A DNA stretch of 35,624 bases from Leuconostoc falkenbergense (GCF_014634805.1 NZ_BMBS01000020.1:1-35624), one strand, 5' to 3'; counted from the first letter of the stretch, positions 23,843 through 32,812 are shown. The notes: generated by a model not told the origin, from the letters alone. Numbers and translations are program-made.

Positions 23843-24691
23843 ATGACAGAATCACAAACTGTATTGCAGCCGGAATTAATTAATCGGCTTGATAGTAAGA
23901 TAATGTATCTCGGACAGTTACAGTCCGCAATTATGGCTCATCAGTTGCCGCAAATTTATGAATTATTAGATTCTCAGCAATTTAATGAGCAAGTTCGACA
24001 AAGAGCGCATGCAGACAGTAACGCCAGCCTAGCACAGATGGTTGCTGATATTCACAATGAGTTAGCCACCTTTCTTGCGCCAGAATTGATTCACTATTTA
24101 AAGGTGCATTTTCAATTTCTAGAATTTGAAGCAATTGATGGTGAACCTGCAATTTATCAAGTTTTTATAGGTGATTGGTGGAACCATCGTCAAATTGGCA
24201 CGCTTGATGTTTTGGCTTTGACCTTAGAGGTTGATCAAAAGATGATGTTGGCCTTGCACAATGTCTCGCAATTGCCAGATGGGGTGAACAATAACGATAA
24301 TCAAGTCCGTGAAATTAAGCAAATCATGACGGGTTTGCAGGCGTTTTTAGATGATGAGACGAAGCGAAAACTTGAGGTTCAAGTGATTGAGGATCAATTG
24401 GCGCAATTGAAGGAAAATAAGTCTGGTTTACTGGGTCGTACCGATAAAAAAGCTCGTGAAGAACTTGAAAATAAACGTGAATTATTGCTTGCTTCTCAAC
24501 AACGGGTACCTGAAGTCAAAGAGAAATTACAGTCTCATCAAGCTGAAATTTTAAAATTAGAAAAAGATGATGCGATTCATCACTTAGAGCTGGAACAAAT
24601 TTTAACTTATTTTGAAAGTGTCAAAGCATTTGGTGAAAAGATTAGTCATCTTTATGTAGATTATTTAAACGCATTATTGCAGAAGAAGTGA
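23843..24691 (+). CDS. Unrecognised cytosolic protein with coiled coil, first gene of the lemA-htpX operon
   Basis: The 282-residue protein has no signal or membrane segment and matches no family I know. The N-terminal half (1-165) looks globular, mixed helix and strand, with a hydrophobic-aromatic stretch around FQFLEFEAIDGEPAIYQVFIGDWW (about 90-115). Residues about 165-265 are rich in Glu, Lys, Leu and Gln with heptad spacing (IEDQLAQLKENKSG, EELENKRELLLASQQ) and probably form a coiled-coil hairpin around GLLGRTD. CGGAGG precedes the ATG. It is followed after one base by orf304. The operon places it with the LemA/HtpX membrane pair, which suggests a role in envelope stress or membrane protein turnover. 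Confidence 0.8.
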   Translation: MTESQTVLQPELINRLDSKIMYLGQLQSAIMAHQLPQIYELLDSQQFNEQVRQRAHADSNASLAQMVADIHNELATFLAPELIHYLKVHFQFLEFEAIDGEPAIYQVFIGDWWNHRQIGTLDVLALTLEVDQKMMLALHNVSQLPDGVNNNDNQVREIKQIMTGLQAFLDDETKRKLEVQVIEDQLAQLKENKSGLLGRTDKKAREELENKRELLLASQQRVPEVKEKLQSHQAEILKLEKDDAIHHLELEQILTYFESVKAFGEKISHLYVDYLNALLQKK

Positions 24692-24692
24692 T

Positions 24693-25607
24693 ATGACTTT
24701 CGATAATTTTGAGTATGCGCAACAATTAAAAAAAGATTTAATGGTGATGCAACGGTGGCAGGTATTAGTGGAAACATTGTCTCAAGCTGAAACAACAGCT
24801 GATATCTTAGAAGTCGTTAATAAAATCCTTGAATTTGATGTTCATGAAGCGACAATTCTTCGTGTTGCTAGTGAACATTGGTATCCAAGTACACATTGGG
24901 TGACACTTGCTTTTGCAAAGCTATCAAGCATGGCCTCTTTATCTGAGACAAGCGTCGTACTGCCTCAATTGCAAAAGGTTGCGGAGCTTCATTTTGCTGA
25001 GTTTCCAAATGCATCATTTCGATTCACAGCAGCGCCTTTGGTAGCGGGTGGTTATTACCTCGAAGAAATTTCGCAAAATTTGCGAATACTGTATTGGGAT
25101 ATGTCGCGTCGTCGCTTTTACCTTGATACCGACCAATTTGCACAATTGGTTCAGACAGAGGCATTACAGTTGGCCGGCTTGCCAGCCCTGAAATCGTTCC
25201 AACAGCGTTTGACAGGTATTGCCGAACAACTGAAAGAATTGGATTACGATGTAGATGTGATAGGGATTGACGCCAAGAATAACCTCGATTTGACCATGAG
25301 AGGTAAGGACCTACCGGTTGACGTTCTTGATAGTCTGTTTGTGGCGGCTGCAAAACAGCATTTTGTGTTAAAAAGCCATCAAGGACAAAAAACAGGTGCT
25401 ACGCTAAAAATTGGAGATGTGACACTTGATATAATTCAAAATCGTGATGACAAGGGGCATAGTTTTTGGCATTATGATATCATAGATAATAACCAAGATG
25501 TGACACTGTATTCACTGATTCAACAATTGCCTTTTTTGGCACAATGGTACAATATGTGGATAGATCAGGTTGGTTTAAAAGATCATCGAGAAGTTTTTGT
25601 AGAATGA
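24693..25607 (+). CDS. Unrecognised cytosolic protein, second gene of the lemA-htpX operon
   Basis: The 304-residue protein is soluble, with no signal or membrane segment and no motif I can name. The first 170 residues are helical with mixed segments ([22 protein letters not shown]). The second half (about 175-275) has a strand-rich pattern, with [23 protein letters not shown] and [20 protein letters not shown], like a small beta domain. The ATG at 24693 lies directly after the stop of orf282, so translation is coupled and the two products may interact. lemA follows after 10 bases with its own AAAGGGAAA site. No function is offered. Confidence 0.8.
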   Translation: MTFDNFEYAQQLKKDLMVMQRWQVLVETLSQAETTADILEVVNKILEFDVHEATILRVASEHWYPSTHWVTLAFAKLSSMASLSETSVVLPQLQKVAELHFAEFPNASFRFTAAPLVAGGYYLEEISQNLRILYWDMSRRRFYLDTDQFAQLVQTEALQLAGLPALKSFQQRLTGIAEQLKELDYDVDVIGIDAKNNLDLTMRGKDLPVDVLDSLFVAAAKQHFVLKSHQGQKTGATLKIGDVTLDIIQNRDDKGHSFWHYDIIDNNQDVTLYSLIQQLPFLAQWYNMWIDQVGLKDHREVFVE

Positions 25608-25617
25608 AAGGGAAATT

Positions 25618-26166
25618 ATGACAATAATCATCGTAATAGTAGTTATAGCAGTCATTGCGTTAGCATGGATCGCTATATACAACGGTCTTGTGAAAGCTCG
25701 AATGCAAACGCAAGAATCGTGGAGCCAAATTGATGTGCAATTAAAGCGCCGAAATGATTTGATTCCTAATCTGGTTGAAACAGTTAAAGGATATGCCAAG
25801 CACGAAAGCGAGACATTAACTAAAGTAACACAGTTGCGTCAAGATGTTGCAGCGGCAACAACTCCAGCAGATAAAATGGCCGCCTCAAATCAATTAAGTG
25901 GTGTGTTATCTGGTTTCTTTGCCCGTGCTGAAGCTTATCCAGATTTAAAAGCCAATACTAATTTTAACAAGCTCCAAGAAGAGCTTACAAATACTGAGAA
26001 CAAAATTGCTTATTCACGACAATTGTTTAACGCCACTACCGCCAACTACAATACAAGATTGCAATCATTTCCTACAAATATTGTCGCCGGTGTGCATCAT
26101 TTCCAGCCTAGTGAGTTTTTGCAAGTGCCTGAAGCAGAGAAAGAAGTACCAACGGTTAAGTTTTAA
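25618..26166 (+). CDS. lemA: LemA family protein
   Basis: The 182-residue protein has an N-terminal membrane helix (about 2-22) with a short outside or cytoplasmic tail, followed by the LemA four-helix domain: [70 protein letters not shown] (split here across helices) and the closing [14 protein letters not shown] with FQPSEFL. LemA proteins are conserved and poorly understood; they often sit next to htpX. AAAGGGAAA lies upstream of the ATG. Its TAA overlaps the htpX ATG by one base. Confidence 0.95.
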   Translation: MTIIIVIVVIAVIALAWIAIYNGLVKARMQTQESWSQIDVQLKRRNDLIPNLVETVKGYAKHESETLTKVTQLRQDVAAATTPADKMAASNQLSGVLSGFFARAEAYPDLKANTNFNKLQEELTNTENKIAYSRQLFNATTANYNTRLQSFPTNIVAGVHHFQPSEFLQVPEAEKEVPTVKF

Positions 26167-27059
26167 TGTTGTATCAGCAAATACAATCAAATAAACGACG
26201 TACCATTGTGTTATTAGTGGCTTTTTTTGTTCTGGTTGCGCTCGTGGGTGCAGCCGTGGGTTATCTATTGCTTGATTCTTTGGTTTATGGTGTTGTAGCT
26301 GCGATTATTATTGGTGCCGTTTACACAGCAATAATGATTAGTAATTCAACTGCTGTTGTGATGGCTATGAATCATGGTCAAGAAATAACGAATGCTGACC
26401 AACAACCAGAATTGTGGCATGCCGTAGAGGACATGGCAATGGTTGCACAAGTCCCTATGCCTAGAGTATTTGTGATTGCAGATGAAAGCCCCAATGCTTT
26501 TGCAACTGGTAATGACCCCAAACACGCGGCAGTAGCAGCAACAACAGGTCTTTTGCGTATAATGACGCGAAGCGAGTTGGAGGGTGTCATTGGGCATGAA
26601 ATGAGTCATGTTCGTAATTATGATATTCGTATTTCTACAATAGCATTAGCACTTTCAGCCGCCATTACTTTGCTAACTAATATCGGTGGTAACTGGTGGT
26701 TTTGGGGGAGTGGGGAACGGCGCAGAGACAATGATCGCAACAATAGCGGTGGCTTGCAGGCAATTCTGATGATATTTTCGATTCTGATGATGGTACTCGC
26801 GCCACTAGCTGCGGTAGCCGTACAAATGGCTATTTCTCGAAATAGAGAATATCTTGCTGATGCCGGTAGTGTTGAGTTGACACGAAATCCACAGGGATTG
26901 ATATCAGCTTTGCGTAAATTAGGCGGTGCAGAACCAATGCAAGATGTTGATCCATCGTCAGCAGCGCTGTATATTAGTAACCCTTTAAAAAATAAAGAAC
27001 ATTTATTCGATACGCATCCACCAATTGAAGAACGGATTGCACGGTTGGAAAAAATGTAA
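26166..27059 (+). CDS. htpX: Membrane zinc metalloprotease HtpX
   Basis: HtpX is an M48 membrane protease that degrades damaged membrane proteins. The 297-residue protein has two N-terminal membrane helices (about 12-32 and 38-58), the zinc motif HEMSH (144-148) with catalytic Glu145, the third ligand Glu228 in [14 protein letters not shown], and two further hydrophobic segments (about 157-175 and 198-220). The C-terminus [14 protein letters not shown] is typical. The ATG overlaps the lemA stop (TAATG) and has only a weak ribosome binding site, so translation is probably coupled. Last gene of the four-gene operon. Confidence 0.97.
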   Translation: MLYQQIQSNKRRTIVLLVAFFVLVALVGAAVGYLLLDSLVYGVVAAIIIGAVYTAIMISNSTAVVMAMNHGQEITNADQQPELWHAVEDMAMVAQVPMPRVFVIADESPNAFATGNDPKHAAVAATTGLLRIMTRSELEGVIGHEMSHVRNYDIRISTIALALSAAITLLTNIGGNWWFWGSGERRRDNDRNNSGGLQAILMIFSILMMVLAPLAAVAVQMAISRNREYLADAGSVELTRNPQGLISALRKLGGAEPMQDVDPSSAALYISNPLKNKEHLFDTHPPIEERIARLEKM

Positions 27060-27067
27060 TCTTTTCG

Positions 27068-27097
27068 AAAGCGTCCATTTCATGGATGCTTTTTTTT
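27068..27097 (+). terminator. Terminator of the lemA-htpX operon
   Basis: AAAGCGTCCAT pairs with ATGGATGCTTT (one G-T) around TTC, followed by a T run. Confidence 0.85.
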
Positions 27098-27283
27098 GAT
27101 GTAATGTGGTAAAGTTTGCTTTTATATTATTTAAAAAGAATATAAACTGATTATAGTTCGTAAAAAAAGTTATTTTACAACTTTTATGAAAATAATATAC
27201 GTAAAATGCTTTACATTCGTATTGCAAATATGGTTAAATATAAAAGTAACAAATTCAGAATATAACACAGGAGAAAGAATCCA

Positions 27284-28501
27284 ATGGAAAATAAATGGCT
27301 ACGAGCAGCCTTACCGGCACTTCTAATTCATGGCAGTATTGGTACTGTCTATGCATGGAGTGTTTTTAAACAGTCAGTCGCTGATTATATTGGTGCCAGT
27401 GTGCCTGATGTGGAATGGGCATTTTCCATCGCGATATTATTTTTAGGACTTTCGGCTGCCGTACTGGGACATTATGTCGAAAAAAATATTAAACGATCGG
27501 CCTTATTAGCAACGTTATTTTTTGTTGCAGGTATGTTAGGAACTGGTTTCAGTATTCAACAACGGTCATTAATCGGTATTTATATTTTTTATGGGATTGT
27601 CATGGGTATTGGATTAGGAATTGGGTATCTAACCCCAGTTAAAAATTTAATGTTGTGGTTTAAAGATAATAAGGGATTGGGAACCGGCTTGGCGGTTGCT
27701 GGATTCGGTCTCGCTAAAATGGTGTTTTCACCGGTTATGATGACGCTGCAAAAATCTATCGGTTTATGGCAGATGTTTATCTTGTTATCAGTTGTTTTTG
27801 CACTTATGATGTTGATTGGTACGCTGCTGATTCATAAACCAATTGATTGGCAAGAGAAACCGCTACAAACACCATTTCAACCATTAAAATTAATGGGGAA
27901 CATGACATTTGTTGGAATTTGGTTGATGTTTTATCTGAATATAACGGCTGGTTTAGCGATTATTTCCCAAGAAAAAGATATTTTATCGAATTTGACGTTA
28001 CAAAGTGGGAGTGCAGTATTCTCAATTGGTGCAATCACAACAATCTTGAGTATTGATGCTTTCTTCAATGCTTCAGGTCGAATTGGATTTGCGACATTAT
28101 CTGATCGACTTAAAGATAGAAACAGTGTTTATCAGTTGATTTTTGGCATTTCAATCGTGATGTCATTGTTATCTTATTTTTTGCCTAGCGGTAACTTTTT
28201 AATGCCTGTTGTATTGGTTGGGACATTCTTTTTAATTAATGCTGGTTATGGTGGTGGCTTTTCTGCCTTGCCACCTCTACTAGCAGATCGCTTTGGTATG
28301 AAAGCAATCTCTAAAATCCATGGGTTAGCCCTCACTGCATGGGCAGCAGCTGGACTTTCTGGTAATCAGTTAGCGAGTTATATTGTGCACGTCTTAGGTA
28401 TGCCATACCAAACTGTTTTTTTGGCAATTAGCATTTTGTATGTCATCGCCTATTTGATTTCACGATTTATGGTGAAACCAACCCAAATGTTAATCGTTTA
28501 G
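27284..28501 (+). CDS. MFS transporter, OxlT (oxalate/formate antiporter)-like
   Basis: The 405-residue protein has 12 predicted membrane segments and the features of the OxlT branch of the major facilitator superfamily: the early GTVYAWSVFKQSV, the GLGIGYLTPVKNLMLWFKDNKGLGTGLAVAGFGLAK loop between helices 4 and 5 and the NASGRIGFATLSDRL motif between helices 8 and 9. Family members exchange or take up small carboxylates; the substrate here is unknown. Catalytic oxalate genes are not in the window, so the name oxalate transporter should not be taken literally. GGAG lies 12 bases before the ATG. It is preceded by a 220-bp AT-rich region with a possible extended -10. Confidence 0.85.
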   Translation: MENKWLRAALPALLIHGSIGTVYAWSVFKQSVADYIGASVPDVEWAFSIAILFLGLSAAVLGHYVEKNIKRSALLATLFFVAGMLGTGFSIQQRSLIGIYIFYGIVMGIGLGIGYLTPVKNLMLWFKDNKGLGTGLAVAGFGLAKMVFSPVMMTLQKSIGLWQMFILLSVVFALMMLIGTLLIHKPIDWQEKPLQTPFQPLKLMGNMTFVGIWLMFYLNITAGLAIISQEKDILSNLTLQSGSAVFSIGAITTILSIDAFFNASGRIGFATLSDRLKDRNSVYQLIFGISIVMSLLSYFLPSGNFLMPVVLVGTFFLINAGYGGGFSALPPLLADRFGMKAISKIHGLALTAWAAAGLSGNQLASYIVHVLGMPYQTVFLAISILYVIAYLISRFMVKPTQMLIV

Positions 28502-28576
28502 CGTTAAATATGTCTGAATTAATTCTACTTTCTGGTGACTAATTTCATTTAAAAAGCATACAAAACAAATACAATT

Positions 28577-28585
28577 TGATATGAT
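28577..28585 (+). promoter_or_regulatory. Extended -10 promoter of the YitT-family gene
   Basis: TGATATGAT (TGn plus TATGAT) lies 41 bases before the ATG at 28626. Confidence 0.5.
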
Positions 28586-28625
28586 TAGTAGGTAAGTGAC
28601 CACGTATTTTAGGAGAATCATATCA

Positions 28626-29609
28626 ATGACAAATATTCAATTTAATTGGCGAAAAATCTTTTTAACAGCTGTCGTATTTATTGCCAGTTCTATCATTCAA
28701 GTTATTTCATTGAACGCGTTTTTAATTCCTAATAATATTTTTTCAAGTGGCTTTAATGGTATTTCGCAGTTGCTATCGTTATTTGCGCAACATACTCTTC
28801 ATATGAATGTTCAAACTGGAACGTTTATGATGGTATTTAACGTGCCAATCGGAATTGTTGGTTGGAAATTAATCGGTGGAAAGTTTACAATCTTAAGTTT
28901 TTTAAATGCCATATTTGTGTCAATTATTCAAATTTTAGCACCCACAAAAGCGTTGACGACTGATCCAATGCTGGCAGCATTATTTGGTGGATTGCTGTTA
29001 GGTGTTGCAATTGGTTTAGCGATGCGATACGGTTTTTCGACTGGTGGTATGGACATTGTTGCAATGGTTGTTCAAAAGCGAACCGGTAAGTCTGTGGGCG
29101 CGTTAATGAATATTATTAACTGTGTTGTGGTTATTGTTGCCGGTTTCTTCATTGGTTGGCAGAATGCCCTATTTACGTTAATTGGTATTTACGCAACAGG
29201 TCGAGTTGTGGATACTCTGTATACAGGATATCAGAAACTAACTGCGATGATTGTCACCGCAAAAGGGGATGACGTTGTAGAAGCGCTTCATAAGGATTTG
29301 ATACGTGGTATTACTATCCTGCCCTCCAAAGGTGCTTACACAAAAAGAGAATCAACTACCTTGATGATGGTGATTTCTCGTTACGAATTATTTGAAATGC
29401 AAGAAATTGTCCATCGCGCTGATCCTAAGGCCTTTGTTAACTTATTGAACACAGTTAATGTTTCTGGTGAGTTTTTAGATTCTGACAGACAATTACAAAT
29501 GAAAAAAGCTATTGCTGTTCCAAAAGTTGAAACGATTGAGGCACAGATTGAAGCAGAGAAACAATTAGAATCTCAACTTGAAAATGTGAACGATAATCAG
29601 GTAAAATAG
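28626..29609 (+). CDS. YitT family membrane protein (DUF161/DUF2179)
   Basis: The 327-residue protein has five to six membrane segments in residues 10-200, with the family motifs NAFLIPNNIFSSGFNGISQLL and RYGFSTGGMDIVAMVVQKRTGKSVG, followed by the soluble DUF2179 domain (about 215-295, with TAMIVTAKGDDVVEALHKDL, RGITILPSKGAYTKRESTTLMMVISRYE split by its loop, and DPKAFVNLLNTVNVSGEF). Transport function is suspected for the family but not known. The start is the ATG at 28626, 10 bases after AGGAG; the GTG at 28596 lies before that site. The tautomerase gene follows after 26 bases. Confidence 0.9.
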   Translation: MTNIQFNWRKIFLTAVVFIASSIIQVISLNAFLIPNNIFSSGFNGISQLLSLFAQHTLHMNVQTGTFMMVFNVPIGIVGWKLIGGKFTILSFLNAIFVSIIQILAPTKALTTDPMLAALFGGLLLGVAIGLAMRYGFSTGGMDIVAMVVQKRTGKSVGALMNIINCVVVIVAGFFIGWQNALFTLIGIYATGRVVDTLYTGYQKLTAMIVTAKGDDVVEALHKDLIRGITILPSKGAYTKRESTTLMMVISRYELFEMQEIVHRADPKAFVNLLNTVNVSGEFLDSDRQLQMKKAIAVPKVETIEAQIEAEKQLESQLENVNDNQVK

Positions 29610-29635
29610 ATTTTAAATATTAAGGAGGGCTATTT

Positions 29636-29821
29636 ATGCCTATCGTACAAGTTGAATTACTAGAAGGACGTTCACACGAACAACTCGCTAAAATGGTTAA
29701 AGATATTACCGATGTAATCGTTACGGATGCCGGGGCTTCACGCGAAGCAGTACATGTTATTTTAAGAGAAATGCCAAAAGATCATTACGCAGTCGGCGGT
29801 GTTCTTAAAAGTGACCAATAA
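29636..29821 (+). CDS. 4-oxalocrotonate tautomerase family protein
   Basis: The 61-residue protein begins MPIVQVELLEGRS; removal of Met exposes the catalytic Pro1 of the family. Length, the K-M-V-K-D-I-T-D helix and the strand VHVILREMPKDHYAVGG with an arginine at about 44 fit 4-OT enzymes, which work as hexamers of 60-residue chains. The physiological substrate in lactic acid bacteria is unknown. A strong AAGGAGG precedes the ATG. It shares the message with the YitT-family gene and ends before a strong terminator. Confidence 0.93.
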   Translation: MPIVQVELLEGRSHEQLAKMVKDITDVIVTDAGASREAVHVILREMPKDHYAVGGVLKSDQ

Positions 29822-29832
29822 GTTATTTAGCA

Positions 29833-29861
29833 AAACAACCCCTACGGGGTTGTTTTTTTTT
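29833..29861 (+). terminator. Terminator after the tautomerase gene
   Basis: AAACAACCCC (29833-29842) and GGGGTTGTTT (29846-29855) pair around TAC, followed by T. Confidence 0.9.
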
Positions 29862-29974
29862 CGTAATGTTATCAAAATGTGACAATTTGATGAAATAATC
29901 AATTTTTGGTATTTTCTTAAGGTTTTACATGATAAACTTAATATGTTAAGAGAAACTTAAGATTTGAGAATTTT

Positions 29975-30000
29975 ATCAAAGTAGCTATGGCTACTTTGAT
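29975..30000 (+). promoter_or_regulatory. Perfect inverted repeat in the leader of the NlpC/P60 gene
   Basis: ATCAAAGTAGC (29975-29985) and GCTACTTTGAT (29990-30000) pair perfectly over 11 bp with loop TATG. It ends 5 bases before the GGAAAGG ribosome binding site. There is no T run, so it is not a terminator; it may be an mRNA 5' stabiliser or an operator. Confidence 0.55.
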
Positions 30001-30021
30001 ATAGGCGGAAAGGGTGAATAT

Positions 30022-31305
30022 ATGGAACGTCTGGATAAAAAAATTATTGCTTCTGGCCTTGGTGTGCTCGGTCTTGTTGGCGTTGGTTCAAGTATCGTCA
30101 ATGCTGACCAAGTAAAAAACGCAGTGGATAAAGCCGTAAGCTCAGTTGCTGAAGCAACTGGCTTAGCGCAATCGAATGAGGTCAGTTTGTCAAAGGCAAA
30201 TTTGACGATTCCAAAAGATAAAGTGCTACATGTCAATACGCCAGCAGAAACAAAAGCTGCCCAAACCAATACTAAAAAGAAAGCAACGACATACCGTGTC
30301 AAAGCAGGTGATTCACTCTGGTCAATTGCTCAAGACCATAAAGTCAGTGTTGACGCATTAGTTGCCAACAACAATAATTCTGATTTGATTTCTGCTGGTC
30401 AAGTTTTGACGTTGCCGACAGATCAACCAGCAACTCAGAATGCTACGTCTGTAGCACCCGAAGTAGTTGAAACTGCTTCAACAGTTGGCAGTTCAGACAG
30501 CGCAATAGACACTAATGCTGGCAGCACAGAGATAGATTCGGCCAATGAGACGGATGGTACTGAGGCAAATGCTGATTCTGCTCAGGCAATATCAATGGTT
30601 ACTTCGACAGCCAGTGCTGCACCGGTAACTCAAAATGTTTCAACTTCAAGCGCAGCTGCTCCGACATCAGTGGCTAGCGAGGCTACTCCAACGACACCTG
30701 TAACAGCTACTGAAAGTAGTGATGATACAGATGTGGTAACAACAGGCACATCGTCATCTGCTAATATACCAGATGCTAGCACAGTATCGGAATCTACTAC
30801 ATCGTCTGTTGTAAGTGAGGCAGGCCAAGACTCTACGGCTTCTGCAGCGCAAAGCTCAAGTGCTAGTGCTTCATCATCTGCATCACAGTCTGAGCAATCA
30901 GAGTCTGTGGCACCAGCAGCCAACCAAAACGTTACAACTGCTAGTGCTGCCATTGTTTCATTAGCTAAGCAGTTAGCAACTCAAAACATTCCCTACGTTT
31001 GGGCTGGTTATACACCCCAAACTGGTTTTGATTGCTCTGGTTTGGTCAGTTATGTATTCGAAAAGGCGGCTGGTATCTCGTTGCCACATTCATCCGTTTT
31101 ACAGGAATCTTACACAAAAACAAAGGCAGTTTTACAAGCGCAGCCGGGTGATCTGCTGTTCTGGGGAACCAAAGGTGCTTCATATCACGTGGCCATTTAT
31201 ATTGGAGGAAATCAGTATGTTGCCGCACCGCAACCAGGTATGAACGTGCGTGTAGAAACAATTTCAGCTAATTTTATGCCTAGTTTTGCAGGTAGTATAC
31301 AATAA
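30022..31305 (+). CDS. Secreted LysM - NlpC/P60 cell wall endopeptidase
   Basis: The 427-residue protein has an N-terminal hydrophobic segment (about 8-28, ending near VNA-D, a possible signal peptidase site), a LysM peptidoglycan-binding domain (about 90-132: YRVKAGDSLWSIAQDHKVSV ... QVLTLP), a 170-residue Ser/Thr/Ala linker and a C-terminal NlpC/P60 domain (about 315-427). The catalytic set is Cys338 in FDCSGL, His389 in YHVAIY and probably Gln404. It should cleave peptide stems of peptidoglycan, for example gamma-D-Glu-L-diamino acid bonds, in cell separation or wall turnover. GGAAAGG precedes the ATG, with an 11-bp hairpin just upstream. Confidence 0.93.
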   Translation: MERLDKKIIASGLGVLGLVGVGSSIVNADQVKNAVDKAVSSVAEATGLAQSNEVSLSKANLTIPKDKVLHVNTPAETKAAQTNTKKKATTYRVKAGDSLWSIAQDHKVSVDALVANNNNSDLISAGQVLTLPTDQPATQNATSVAPEVVETASTVGSSDSAIDTNAGSTEIDSANETDGTEANADSAQAISMVTSTASAAPVTQNVSTSSAAAPTSVASEATPTTPVTATESSDDTDVVTTGTSSSANIPDASTVSESTTSSVVSEAGQDSTASAAQSSSASASSSASQSEQSESVAPAANQNVTTASAAIVSLAKQLATQNIPYVWAGYTPQTGFDCSGLVSYVFEKAAGISLPHSSVLQESYTKTKAVLQAQPGDLLFWGTKGASYHVAIYIGGNQYVAAPQPGMNVRVETISANFMPSFAGSIQ

Positions 31306-31313
31306 TTTACTCA

Positions 31314-31351
31314 AAAGCAACTGTTTGTTCTGATATAACCAGTTGCTTTTT
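31314..31351 (+). terminator. Terminator of the NlpC/P60 gene
   Basis: AAAAGCAACTG and CAGTTGCTTTTT pair with a 16-base loop. Confidence 0.8.
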
Positions 31352-31389
31352 CTCATAAAAGCGTGTAACATGAAACCAATAATTAAAAC

Positions 31390-31518
31390 ATTACTTTGCA
31401 GATATAGTGCTGGAAAATGGCCAGCAGTCTCTACCACGCACCAAATGACGTGACTATCCGCAAGTGTTTTTGACCGTTCAAAAGCATTTGTGGATCTGTG
31501 TATCCCAAGTGTTTTTTT
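31390..31518 (+). ncRNA. Guanine riboswitch with transcription terminator, upstream of guaB
   Basis: The aptamer (about 31391-31466) has the purine riboswitch core: J1/2 ATATAGT, P2 TGCTGG/CCAGCA with L2 AAAATGG, J2/3 TCTCTACC, P3 CACGCA/TG-CGTG with one bulged A, and J3/1 ACTAT, where C at the position equal to C74 predicts guanine or hypoxanthine. L3 is CCAAA instead of CCGUAAA. The switch is clear: the 3' arm of P1 (CAAGTG) also starts a 13-bp antiterminator (31461-31473 with 31478-31490), whose 3' arm holds CATTTG, the start of the terminator (31485-31511, then T run). Ligand binding therefore turns the operon off. A possible promoter is TTGCTT (31343) and TAACAT (31366). Confidence 0.9.
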
Positions 31519-31659
31519 ATTTTTATTTTTTGGCGGATCTGTTGACAATTGTGTTGGCAAAAAGGCCTGATTAGCGAATGTATATCATGTCGATTTCTTA
31601 GTGTGTGTCACAATGAATGACGATGGGATTTACAAGTATAAATTTTTTTGGAGAATATG

Positions 31660-32793
31660 ATGGAAAAGTTTAATTCAAAAGGTAAATTTGTCCCAATGGG
31701 ATTAACGTTTGAAGATGTCAAGCTAGTGCCAGAGGAAAATTCGGCAGTTAAGGTCGATCAGGTTAATCTGGAAACCGAGTTGACACCAACGTTGAATTTA
31801 CATATCCCACTGCTTTCGGCAGCGATGGATACTGTAACTGAGGCACGATTTGCCATTGAAATTGCTAAATTGGGTGGATTGGGTGTTATTCATAAGAATA
31901 TGACGATTGCCCAACAGGCGGAGCAGGTGCTCCAAGTTAAGACAGCAAAATTTGAACGACAAGATTATCCCCAAGCTGCCGTGGATGCTAAAGGCCGTTT
32001 GCTAGTTGCTGGTGCAGTTGGTGTGACAAATGATACTGTTGATCGCGTTGCTGCTATGGCAGAAGCTGGTGTTGATGCCATTGTTTTAGATTCCGCTCAT
32101 GGGCACTCAGAAGGTGTTTTGCGTAAGGTTTCAGAAGTTCGTAATGCCTTCCCAGAACTTAATATTATTGCTGGTAATATTGCGACGCGCGAAGGGGCTG
32201 CTGCCCTATATGATGCCGGAGCAGATGTTGTCAAAGTTGGTATTGGTCCTGGTTCAATTTGCACGACTCGAGTTGTAGCAGGTATTGGTGTACCGCAAAT
32301 CTCTGCTGTACGTGAGGCCGCCAAAGAAGCCGCTTCGCGGGGGAAAAAAATCATAGCTGATGGTGGTGCCAAAACACCTGAAGATATTGTCAAAGCAATG
32401 GTTGCTGGTGGTAATGCTGTGATGTTGGGGTCAATGTTTTCTGGTACAGAAGAAACACCAGGCGATTCGTTTGAAGATAACGGATGCCTATACAAAAGTT
32501 ATCGTGGTATGGGGTCGATTGCTGCTATGGAAAATGGCTCAAAAGATCGTTATTTTCAAGGCGAAGTTAATGAAGCAAATAAGATGGTGCCAGAAGGTAT
32601 TGAAGCTAGAGTTGCCTATAAAGGCGCATTGGTTGATGTGTTAAATGGTATTTTGACAGGTATGCGTCAAGAAATGGCATCAGTAGGTGAATCAGCGGTA
32701 GCTGGACTAGTGGCAAATGATCATTTAGCAAAATCTACTCAAGCTGTTGATTTTGAAGCCATTTTGACACAAAAAGCACCCACTCTTTTTTAA
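31660..32793 (+). CDS. guaB: IMP dehydrogenase without CBS domains and with altered C-terminus
   Basis: IMPDH oxidises IMP to XMP with NAD, the first committed step to GMP. The 377-residue protein keeps the barrel core: LTFEDVKLVP, SAAMDTVTE, IHKNM, DSAHGHS, AGNIAT, the catalytic loop GPGSICTTR with Cys201, IIADGG, the flap YRGMGSIAAM, the Arg-Tyr dyad DRYFQ (296-300) and VPEGIEARVAYKG. Two parts are missing. The CBS pair normally inserted after the VK-x-x-K strand is absent (VKTAKFERQDYP at 93-104). After residue 325 the usual G-M-G-Y and GLRESHPHD segment, which completes the cation site of the next subunit, is replaced by unrelated sequence. The ATG at 31660 fits the GGAG at 31650 better than the ATG at 31657 or the TTG at 31648. 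First gene of the gua operon, under the guanine riboswitch. Confidence 0.93.
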   Translation: MEKFNSKGKFVPMGLTFEDVKLVPEENSAVKVDQVNLETELTPTLNLHIPLLSAAMDTVTEARFAIEIAKLGGLGVIHKNMTIAQQAEQVLQVKTAKFERQDYPQAAVDAKGRLLVAGAVGVTNDTVDRVAAMAEAGVDAIVLDSAHGHSEGVLRKVSEVRNAFPELNIIAGNIATREGAAALYDAGADVVKVGIGPGSICTTRVVAGIGVPQISAVREAAKEAASRGKKIIADGGAKTPEDIVKAMVAGGNAVMLGSMFSGTEETPGDSFEDNGCLYKSYRGMGSIAAMENGSKDRYFQGEVNEANKMVPEGIEARVAYKGALVDVLNGILTGMRQEMASVGESAVAGLVANDHLAKSTQAVDFEAILTQKAPTLF

Positions 32794-32812
32794 ATTAATC
32801 TTAGGAGAAATC

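Noticed and set aside
27284-28501. Oxalate degradation locus (OxlT-like carrier with neighbours)
   Set aside because: No oxalyl-CoA decarboxylase or formyl-CoA transferase is present; the carrier family covers many small carboxylates.
29928-29965. WalR (YycF) box before the NlpC/P60 gene
   Set aside because: TGTTAA is present, but the second half site at 5-bp spacing does not match TGTWAH.
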